From positions 806,001 to 870,000 of the forward strand of contig JBBEAM010000007.1 of the NCBI GenBank assembly GCA_040882845.1: a stretch of 64,000 nt of DNA, written 5' to 3'. Source of the stretch: JBBEAM01 sp040882845. GTDB lineage: Bacteria; Pseudomonadota; Alphaproteobacteria; Kiloniellales; DSM-21159. Shown piece by piece: positions 26,517-33,353 of this stretch; the stretch's first letter is position 1, and each line of letters starts with the position of its first letter. A model generated the notes under the pieces. The model was given only the letters and a program-made list of their open reading frames with translations, searched no databases and had not been told where the DNA came from. Both the position numbers and the translations under genes were made by a program.

Positions 26517-27563
26517 ATGACATCGGGACGCAACACACAGCCTTCGGTGCCCCGCGATCCGGCGGTGATCCGCCGGGCGCAGGCTTGGCGGCGCTGGCTG
26601 CTGGAAGGCGAGCTAACCCGCGAGGGCTTGCTCACCTTTCGCGCCTGGCTGCTGCATGCCCGCGAGCATCGCGACGCCTACCGCTATATCGAGAGCATCG
26701 ACCGCGGCCCGGGTCCGCAGCGCGCCCTGATGCACATCGAGCGGGCCAACGAGCTCTATGCACCGCTGCGGCGGCCCCGGGCGCGCAGCCCCTGGCGCTG
26801 GCTGCTGCTCGGCCTGTTTCTCCTGGTCGTGGTCGTCGCTGTCGGCCTGGTGGCGAGCGACCAGGGTCTGCGGACGCTTCCCCAGCGTGTTTTCGCGGAG
26901 CATTCCGCCGGGATCGGGGAGCGCGGGCGCGTCGAACTGCCCGACGGCACGGTGATCCAGCTCGGCAGCCGCACCGCCTTCAACCTGGAGGCCGCCGCCG
27001 AGAGTTTCGATCTGGATCTGATCGAAGGCGAGATCTATGTCGAGCAGCCGCCCGATGCTACGGCCCGGTTGGAGATCGCCAGTCCTCATGGCGGCGCCAG
27101 CGCCCTGGGCGCGCGCTTCGGTTACCGCGATGTCCGCGAGCAGGCCGTGGTCAGCGTCGTCGAGGGCAGGGTCGTGGCGCTGCTCCTCGGCGGCAGCAGC
27201 GATGCCCGGGCCCTGGAGTCCGGAGAGGAGGCGGCTATCGCTGCCGCCGGCCTCGGCGCGACCCGCGCGCTCGCTCTGCAGGACAGCCTGGCCTGGCGGC
27301 GGCGGCTTCTGTTGCAGGAGGGCTGGACACTGGGGAGCCTGGCCGAGGAACTCCGGCGCTATCATGCCGGCGTGATCCTGATCGTCGATCCGCAGGCCGC
27401 CGAGTCGGGTATCGCATTCTCCCGGCGCCAGAGCACCCAGGATCCCGCCGCGGTGTTGCAGGAAGCTGCCGGGCAGTTGGGGATCGGCTACCGCGCCTAT
27501 CTGGACGGCTTCGTTCTGCTGCTCGGCGACTTTCCCTGGGAGAAAGCAGAGGCGAGTAATTAA
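26517..27563 (+). CDS. FecR-like transmembrane anti-sigma/signal protein
   Basis: This 348-residue protein has the three parts of FecR. An N-terminal cytoplasmic domain (DPAVIRRAQAWRRWLLEGEL ... HRDAYRYIES) comes first, then a transmembrane helix at about residues 93-113, then a periplasmic FecR domain (GRVELPDGTVIQLGSRTAFNLE). It ends in an STN-like tail (EGWTLGSLAEELRRYHAGVI ... LQEAAGQLGIGYRAY). FecR proteins control partner ECF sigma factors, often in response to an outer-membrane receptor; none is nearby. It lies immediately upstream of an ECF sigma gene, the reverse of the usual order. Confidence 0.88.
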   Translation: MTSGRNTQPSVPRDPAVIRRAQAWRRWLLEGELTREGLLTFRAWLLHAREHRDAYRYIESIDRGPGPQRALMHIERANELYAPLRRPRARSPWRWLLLGLFLLVVVVAVGLVASDQGLRTLPQRVFAEHSAGIGERGRVELPDGTVIQLGSRTAFNLEAAAESFDLDLIEGEIYVEQPPDATARLEIASPHGGASALGARFGYRDVREQAVVSVVEGRVVALLLGGSSDARALESGEEAAIAAAGLGATRALALQDSLAWRRRLLLQEGWTLGSLAEELRRYHAGVILIVDPQAAESGIAFSRRQSTQDPAAVLQEAAGQLGIGYRAYLDGFVLLLGDFPWEKAEASN

Positions 27564-27631
27564 ACTCGCGATTGAGGCTGGGAGCGCTACCCGCTAATCT
27601 GCCGAAGGCTGACGGTGGGGGATGCGGGGGA

Positions 27632-28225
27632 ATGGCGGGGGCGGTGCAGAGGGAACACGGGCGAAGCGATGCTTTCGGCGCGGAGCTGATGCAGCTCGCC
27701 AGCGAGCGGCTGGGCGACCGCGCCCAGGCGCGGACGGTCGTGGCCGATGCCATCGAGGCCTTGCGCCGCCGCGATCGTTCCGGCGAGCGGGTCGGCGATC
27801 CCAAGGCTTTTCTGTTTCAGGCCGTGCGCCGCCTGACTGCCGAGCGGCCTTCGCCGTCTGCCCTGCGTCTCGCCGTACCCCTGCTGCGCGGCCGGCCGGA
27901 GGAGCGCCTCGCCCGGATCGGCAGCGAGCCGGACTATCAGCGCCGCCTGCGCAGCTATGCCGGCTGCATCGCCAAGCTTACCGAGCGCAACCGCAAGGTT
28001 CTGCTGCTGCGCCGCCTGCACGGCCTGAAGACCGCGCAGGTGGCGGAGCGGACCGGCCTGCCGCCGGCCATGGTGGAGGACCGTCTGGCGTCTTCCCTGC
28101 GCCGCTGCTGGCGCGCGGTGCGCCCGCCGGAGTTCGCGCAGCTCGAACGGCAGGATCCGGTGCTGCTGGCGGTGTCCTGGTTCGCGCGTCTGGAAGGCGA
28201 AGGCCTCGGATGCGGCCGGCTGTAG
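27632..28225 (+). CDS. ECF-type sigma-70 family factor, ended by in-frame TAG
   Basis: The product up to TAG 28223-28225 is 197 residues. Region 2-like (FGAELMQLASERLGDRAQA ... GDPKAFLFQAVRRLTAE) and region 4 (CIAKLTERNRKVLLLRRLHGLKTAQVAERTGLPPAMVEDRLASSLRRC) are visible. ATG 27632 follows GCGGGGGA and fits region 2 better than the start at 27572. After region 4, DPVLLAVSWFARLEGEG begins a FecR-N-terminal-like module that the TAG cuts. Paired with the FecR-like gene upstream, it probably directs a small surface-signalling regulon; the target is unknown. Confidence 0.8.
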   Translation: MAGAVQREHGRSDAFGAELMQLASERLGDRAQARTVVADAIEALRRRDRSGERVGDPKAFLFQAVRRLTAERPSPSALRLAVPLLRGRPEERLARIGSEPDYQRRLRSYAGCIAKLTERNRKVLLLRRLHGLKTAQVAERTGLPPAMVEDRLASSLRRCWRAVRPPEFAQLERQDPVLLAVSWFARLEGEGLGCGRL

Positions 28226-28408
28226 GAGCTGGAGCAGTGGCTGTGCGAGGAGCGCAGCAATGTTCGCGCCTTCCGGATCGCGGAATCCCTGTGGCGCGAT
28301 TCGGCCCTGCTGCAGGCCGCCTTCAACGCGGAAGGGCAGACCCAGCGGCGCGGCGGCGTTTTCTCGCAGCGGGTCTTTCCGGCTCTTTTCCGCAAGAAAT
28401 CCGTCTGA
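28226..28408 (+). other. Open in-frame continuation of the sigma gene after the amber codon
   Basis: The frame continues 60 codons beyond the TAG to TGA 28406-28408 and still looks coding: ELEQWLCEERSNVRAFRIAE then SLWRDSALLQAAFN. Aligned with the N-terminus of the neighbouring FecR-like protein (FRAWLLHAREHRDAYRYIES), it matches WL, R-A-aromatic-R and ES. A single change TAG to CAG would restore one continuous domain (GRLQELEQWL). It is a nonsense mutation, a sequencing error or a readthrough site. Confidence 0.7.
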
Positions 28409-28502
28409 GGGGCCTTGCCGCTTCCCTCCCGAGACAGCAGAGTGAGCGGGCGCCGGAAAGGCGCGGAGTCCTGTAAGTCGAAATGAAGGTCGGAGAGCGC
28501 GT

Positions 28503-28979
28503 ATGTCTGGGTCTGTGAACAAGGTCATTCTGGTCGGCAATCTGGGGCGGGATCCGGAAGTCCGCGCGATGCAGAGCGGCGACAAGGTCTGCAACCTCTC
28601 CCTGGCGACTTCGGAGACCTGGAAGGACAAGAACAGCGGCGAGCGGCGGGAGAAGACCGAGTGGCACCGCGTCGTGCTGTTCGATCAGCGGCTGATCGAG
28701 GTCGCCGAGCGCTATCTCAAGAAGGGCTCGAAGATCTATGTCGAGGGTCAGCTGCAGACCCGCAAGTGGACCGACCAGCAGGGCGTGGAGAAGTACTCCA
28801 CCGAGGTCGTCCTGCAGCGCTTCCGCGGCGAGCTGACGATGCTCGATACCCGCGGCGGCGGAGGTGGCGGCGACTATGGCGGCGGTGGCGGCGCAGACGA
28901 CTATGGCGGCGGCAGCCAGGGCGACTACGATGCGCCGGCGAGCCGCGGTGCGGACCTCGACGACGACATCCCCTTCTAA
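28503..28979 (+). CDS. ssb: Single-stranded DNA-binding protein
   Basis: This 158-residue protein has an OB-fold (residues 1-110: SVNKVILVGNLGRDPEVRAMQSGDKVCNLSLAT and TEWHRVVLFDQRLIEVAERYLKKGSKIYVEGQL). A Gly-rich linker and the acidic tail DLDDDIPF, which binds partner proteins such as replication and repair enzymes, follow. It coats single-stranded DNA in replication and repair. In many alphaproteobacteria it sits beside uvrA and gyrA; here a FecR/sigma pair and an RTX gene separate them. Confidence 0.97.
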   Translation: MSGSVNKVILVGNLGRDPEVRAMQSGDKVCNLSLATSETWKDKNSGERREKTEWHRVVLFDQRLIEVAERYLKKGSKIYVEGQLQTRKWTDQQGVEKYSTEVVLQRFRGELTMLDTRGGGGGGDYGGGGGADDYGGGSQGDYDAPASRGADLDDDIPF

Positions 28980-28987
28980 GGCCCGAT

Positions 28988-29014
28988 CGGATCGCACTGA
29001 CTCAGTGCGATCCG
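28988..29014 (+). terminator. Perfect 13-bp hairpin after ssb
   Basis: CGGATCGCACTGA (28988-29000), one base, then TCAGTGCGATCCG (29002-29014) lie nine bases after the ssb stop. No T-run follows, so it is either a terminator without a classical U-tract or an mRNA-stabilising hairpin. Confidence 0.55.
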
Positions 29015-29470
29015 TGATTCGGTCTCTTGCTTCAGGCCGATCCGCCGCGGCTGAAGCCGGCAATCGAGGCTCCCGGGTTATCTCCTCCGTCCATATCTCT
29101 TAACCGGAAGAGAGAATCTGACCCTGCAGAATTCACCAATCTTCACATTTTTGTGAACGTTGCTTGGCGGCTGCGGTTCAACCCGCGGTTTGCCGCAGGA
29201 TTCCTGCTTAACCATAAAAAGCCCAGTTAAATCTGGGGTTTCTGATGGCGCTGGACACCTATAGCGGGATTAGCCGCCGTCCAACAAACTCAACCATATC
29301 GCAAGTGGCTGCCCTCCTCTTTTTGCTAAATTCTAAGCTTTGCCTAGACAATGTCTTGGAAATTAGTCATTTTTTAACTGTGCGCAGGAGGCGAATTCGC
29401 AACCTTGCGGTTTCAATCCTTTGGGGCCTCCAAGCCCGTGGCTTGGGGCGTGGGTGTGAGGGGATAAGCC
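29015..29470. other. AT-rich non-coding region upstream of the RTX gene
   Basis: This 456-base stretch has markedly more A/T than its flanks and no convincing gene. It contains an inverted repeat TTCACA-N4-TGTGAA (29142-29157) and a small hairpin CCCAG/CTGGG (29222-29237). Several T-tracts are present, and a GAGGGG ribosome site lies close to the RTX start. It probably holds the RTX promoter and regulator sites, but I cannot assign a regulator. Confidence 0.5.
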
Positions 29471-32400
29471 ATGGCGAGGTCTTTTCTGAGCTGGATGTTC
29501 GGTCTGGACGAGTCTGCGCGCAGCAGCGGATCCAATGCCGACGGCGGCAAGGCGGGACGCTTCGGCGACAACGGCGGCGTCGGCCGCTTCGGCGATAGCT
29601 CAAGCGGCAGCCGAGGGTATTCCCAGAACGCCACGCCCGATACTTCGGACAGCAGCCGTGAGAGCTCGGAGGCTTCCGAGACTCCGGAATTCTCGAGCTT
29701 CTCCTCGTCCTTCTCGTTCGAGACATCAGGGGCACCGCTCGCCCCGGTGATACTGACCGAAGCCGACGACAGCTACGTCGCCACGGCCGGCGACGACACC
29801 ATCTTCGGCATCGGCGATAACGATCAGATCTATGGCCTCGCCGGCGCGGATACCCTCGACGGCGGTGCGGATAACGATACGCTGTTCGGTGGCGCGGACT
29901 CCGATACGCTGATCGGCGCAACGGGCAACGATACGCTGCACGGCCAAGGCGGCGCGGATCTTCTTTCCGGCGGAACCGGTGCGGGTAGAGACTCGGTCTT
30001 CGGTGGTGGCGGCAACGACATTCTGTCCGGCGACCTTCTGATTTCGGAGAACGCCAGCGACGGCAACGACCTGGTCGATGGAGGTGCTGGCGACGATACC
30101 GTCAGCGGCCAGGGCGGCGCGGACACCCTGACCGGCGGCGCCGGCACCAACACGCTGTTCGGCGGCAGCGGCGACGATACGCTGGGCGGTGACGCGTTCA
30201 CCCAGATCACGCAATTCGACGGCGGCACGGGAGCAGGCAGCGACTGGCTCTACACCACCAGCCCCGGCAGCCAGACCACGGTTACGTTGACCGGACTCGG
30301 GCCGAATATTTCGGGCGGCCACTACAACGGCAGCACGGCGGCCAACATTGAGCATCTCTTCAATGCCAGCCCCGATACCTCGGTGCACTACGTCGATGCG
30401 GCAATATTTTCCGTGGCCAATGAACGCGATAACTCGATGGTCGGCGGAAACGTCAGCGATACGCTAGACGGCGGTATCGGCGGCGACTTTCTATTCGGCG
30501 GCGGGGGAAACGATTCGATATTCGGCGGCGCCGCAAACGACTCGATGTTCGGTGGAACCGGCAACGACTCGATCTTCGGTGGAGCCGGCAACGACACGGC
30601 CTTTGGCGAGGATGGCGACGACTCAATCGATGGGGGTAACGGCAACGACATTATTCAGGGCCAGGGCGGAAACGACAGCCTGTCTGGCGGCGCCGGCAGT
30701 GACCAAGTCTACGGCCAGTCCGGCTCGGATACCGTGGTCGGCGGTGCTGGCAACGACCTGCTGATCGGCGACCATCTCAACACCCTGACCGCGGGCGACG
30801 GGGCCGACACGGTGTTCGGCGATGACGGCGACGACAGTATCCAGGGCAGCGGGGGTGACGATTCTCTCTTCGGCGGCGCCGATAGCGACAGCCTAGACGG
30901 CGCATTCGGAGCCGATACGCTCTTTGGCGGAACCGGCAACGACATTCTGCGCGGCGGCCTGGACAACGACAGCATCGATGGCGGTACGGGCAACGATGTC
31001 ATTTTCGGCGACCCCGGCAACGACATCATTACCGACAACGCCGGTTTCCAGATGATCTTCGGCGGCAGCGGCGACGACACGATCACATCGGTCGGCGTCA
31101 CCATCGGCAACAACGGCACGATCGAGGGCAATTCTGGCAACGACACGATCTTCTTCGACATCGATATCCCCGGGCCGACCACCGCCGTGGTCTATGGCGA
31201 CGACCCAAGCAGCCTGCCCTTCGACGGCGACGACATCGTCACTATGACCGGCAGCGGCGCGGCGACGGTTTTCGGGTCCGGCGGCGCGGATACCATTACC
31301 GGCTCGGACGAAAATCAGTCCTTCGAAGTTCTCCATGGCGACGGAGGGAACGACAGCATCTCCGGCCGGGGCGGCAGCGACAGCATCATCGGCGGACTCG
31401 GCGACGACAGCATCTCCGGCGGCGCTGGAAATGACCTGATTCTAGGCGATGGACAGCTAGGCTCGGGCTCCGACGGCAACGACACGATTTTCGGTGGCAC
31501 CGGCAACGATCTCCTTTCCGGGTCCGGCGGCAACGACAGCCTGACCGGCGATGCCGACAATGACACGCTGTTCGGCGGCAATGGCAACGATCTCGCCAAC
31601 GGTGACATCGGCAACGATGTGATCAACGGTGGTGCCAACAACGACAGCCTGTTCGGCGGCAGCGGTAACGACTTCGTAGAAGGCGACACCGGCAACGACA
31701 GCCTCGACGGCGGCAGCGGCAACGACAGTCTGTTCGGCGGCAGCGGCAATGACATCATAACCGACATTGGCGTGATGAACGCCTTCGGCGGGGAGGGTAA
31801 CGACACCATTACCGTGGTGGGCACGAACTTCAACTCGGGTTCCGTGCTCGGTGGCGCCGGCGACGATGTCATCGCATTCGAGCTCGGATTGATCGGGTCT
31901 ACGGCAGAGATTTACGGAGACGCGAATCCTGACGGCAGCCCCGGCGATGGCAACGACGTCATCACCCTCACCGGACGTGGCGGGGCGACGGCCTTCGGCG
32001 GCAACGGCGACGACACGATCTTCGGTTCCGACGACAACGTGTCGGTCGAGTTCCTGCACGGCAATGACGGCAACGACTCCCTCTATGGCGCCGGCGGCAA
32101 CGACTCCATCCGCGGCAGCTTCGGCAACGACGTTATCGAGGGCGGGGCGGGCGACGACGAAATCCACGGCCAGGACGACAACGACATCCTCGATGGCGGG
32201 GACGGCAACGACTACATCGAGTCCGGCAGCGGCAACGATACGGTCGATGGCGGCAGCGGCGACGACAGTTTGGTCGGCGACCCAGGCAACGATACGATGT
32301 TCGGCGGGGTCGGCAACGACGAGTTGCTTGGCTCCGCTGGAAATGACGTCCTCGACGGCGGTGCGGGCATCGATAGCCTCAGCGGCGGCCAAAACGACGA

Positions 32401-33169
32401 TATCGTGCAGTACGACTCCCTCGATGCTATGACGCGCGGCGATGAAGGCATTGACACGCTGCTGGCCACCAACGGCAACGATGTGATCTTCCTGGACTCT
32501 GCCCAGTTTCAGGGGGGACCCGGAGATCCGATGAACGGCGGCTTCGAGCGGATCGATCTGGGCGGCGGCCGGGATATCCTGATCGGCGACCGCGACGGCG
32601 GCACCGACTCCGGCGCCCTGTCTGTCAACGGCGATGGCGGCAACGACGTGATCTCGCTGTGGGGCGATTGGAACGACATCGTCAACGGTGGCGTCGGGGC
32701 CGACACGCTCTATGGCGGCGGCGGCAGCGACTCCATCTTCGGCGGCACCGACATCGATTACATCTATGGCGGTGCAGGTACGGACACGCTGTGGGGCGGG
32801 GCCGGCAACGACGTCTACTACGTCGGCCGCGGCGACGGCACCAACGTCATCATCGACGAAACCGATGGATCCGAGAACAACGGGCTGACGCTGTACCACG
32901 GCTTCAACGATCCGGAATTCGACGACTTCTACGGGGTCAATCCCGACGACGTGACCTTCGACTATGGCGGCGGTCAGGTGACCCTGACCATCGATAACGA
33001 CGACGGCAACGGTCCAACGACGGTGAGCTTCGACTACGGCACGATCCAGACCCTCAACCTCTGGGATCATGCCGACGTCAACGGCGGCCTGCCGCCGCAG
33101 ACCGGGCAGTTCGACATCTACGTCTATACCTGGAACGACGTCAGCAACGAGTTCGACTTGGTACCTTGA
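29471..33169 (+). CDS. Large RTX calcium-binding repeat protein (type I secretion substrate)
   Basis: This 1232-residue acidic protein has no Sec signal. Residues 1-95 start MARSFLSWMFGLDE and are Ser/Gly-rich. From about residue 98 nearly everything is hemolysin-type nonapeptide repeats (GGxGNDxL/I, dozens of copies), which fold into calcium-bound parallel beta-rolls. The final 100 residues are non-repeat (DIYVYTWNDVSNEFDLVP) and probably hold the C-terminal type I secretion signal. No catalytic domain and no T1SS genes are seen nearby, so a surface or matrix protein role is inferred. It separates ssb from gyrA. Confidence 0.9.
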   Translation: MARSFLSWMFGLDESARSSGSNADGGKAGRFGDNGGVGRFGDSSSGSRGYSQNATPDTSDSSRESSEASETPEFSSFSSSFSFETSGAPLAPVILTEADDSYVATAGDDTIFGIGDNDQIYGLAGADTLDGGADNDTLFGGADSDTLIGATGNDTLHGQGGADLLSGGTGAGRDSVFGGGGNDILSGDLLISENASDGNDLVDGGAGDDTVSGQGGADTLTGGAGTNTLFGGSGDDTLGGDAFTQITQFDGGTGAGSDWLYTTSPGSQTTVTLTGLGPNISGGHYNGSTAANIEHLFNASPDTSVHYVDAAIFSVANERDNSMVGGNVSDTLDGGIGGDFLFGGGGNDSIFGGAANDSMFGGTGNDSIFGGAGNDTAFGEDGDDSIDGGNGNDIIQGQGGNDSLSGGAGSDQVYGQSGSDTVVGGAGNDLLIGDHLNTLTAGDGADTVFGDDGDDSIQGSGGDDSLFGGADSDSLDGAFGADTLFGGTGNDILRGGLDNDSIDGGTGNDVIFGDPGNDIITDNAGFQMIFGGSGDDTITSVGVTIGNNGTIEGNSGNDTIFFDIDIPGPTTAVVYGDDPSSLPFDGDDIVTMTGSGAATVFGSGGADTITGSDENQSFEVLHGDGGNDSISGRGGSDSIIGGLGDDSISGGAGNDLILGDGQLGSGSDGNDTIFGGTGNDLLSGSGGNDSLTGDADNDTLFGGNGNDLANGDIGNDVINGGANNDSLFGGSGNDFVEGDTGNDSLDGGSGNDSLFGGSGNDIITDIGVMNAFGGEGNDTITVVGTNFNSGSVLGGAGDDVIAFELGLIGSTAEIYGDANPDGSPGDGNDVITLTGRGGATAFGGNGDDTIFGSDDNVSVEFLHGNDGNDSLYGAGGNDSIRGSFGNDVIEGGAGDDEIHGQDDNDILDGGDGNDYIESGSGNDTVDGGSGDDSLVGDPGNDTMFGGVGNDELLGSAGNDVLDGGAGIDSLSGGQNDDIVQYDSLDAMTRGDEGIDTLLATNGNDVIFLDSAQFQGGPGDPMNGGFERIDLGGGRDILIGDRDGGTDSGALSVNGDGGNDVISLWGDWNDIVNGGVGADTLYGGGGSDSIFGGTDIDYIYGGAGTDTLWGGAGNDVYYVGRGDGTNVIIDETDGSENNGLTLYHGFNDPEFDDFYGVNPDDVTFDYGGGQVTLTIDNDDGNGPTTVSFDYGTIQTLNLWDHADVNGGLPPQTGQFDIYVYTWNDVSNEFDLVP
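31019..31360 (+). repeat. RTX internal module, copy A
   Basis: The module runs from NDIITDNAGFQMIFGG through the non-RTX stretch with VVYGDDPSS and TGSGAATVFG to SFEVLHGDGGNDS. It is homologous to copy B, 243 codons downstream, in the same order, indicating an in-frame segmental duplication within the RTX gene. Confidence 0.75.
31748..32080 (+). repeat. RTX internal module, copy B
   Basis: The module runs from NDIITDIGVMNAFGG through AEIYGDANPDG and TGRGGATAFG to VEFLHGNDGNDS. It shares the layout of copy A with substitutions throughout and a slightly shorter middle, so the duplication is not recent. Confidence 0.75.
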
Positions 33170-33193
33170 CGCCAGGATAGCGTACCAGGTTCG

Positions 33194-33227
33194 GGGGGCA
33201 CTCCACGGAGCGATCCGGAGCGCCCCC
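33194..33227 (+). terminator. Hairpin downstream of the RTX gene
   Basis: GGGGGC (33194-33199) pairs with GCCCCC (33222-33227), and inner CTCC/GGAG pairs extend the stem. It lies 25 bases after the RTX stop and is followed by GCTTCTTC rather than a pure T-run. Confidence 0.45.
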
Positions 33228-33353
33228 GCTTCTTCGCGTCTGCGAAAGCGGTTTGGTCGGGCGGAGAGAATCTGCTAGTTTCGGTCTGTGGCGGGTGGCG
33301 CAGCCCCCGACTCCCCTGAAAACCCATCCGCAGACAGCTCCTAGAGACATCCC

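Noticed and set aside
29142..29157. TTCACA-N4-TGTGAA as a CRP/FNR site
   Set aside because: The half-sites face outward relative to the CRP consensus TGTGA-N6-TCACA, so I list it only as an inverted repeat.
29245..29598. 117-codon frame overlapping the RTX start
   Set aside because: It covers the AT-rich non-coding region and then the RTX N-terminus out of frame. It has no ribosome site and no domain.
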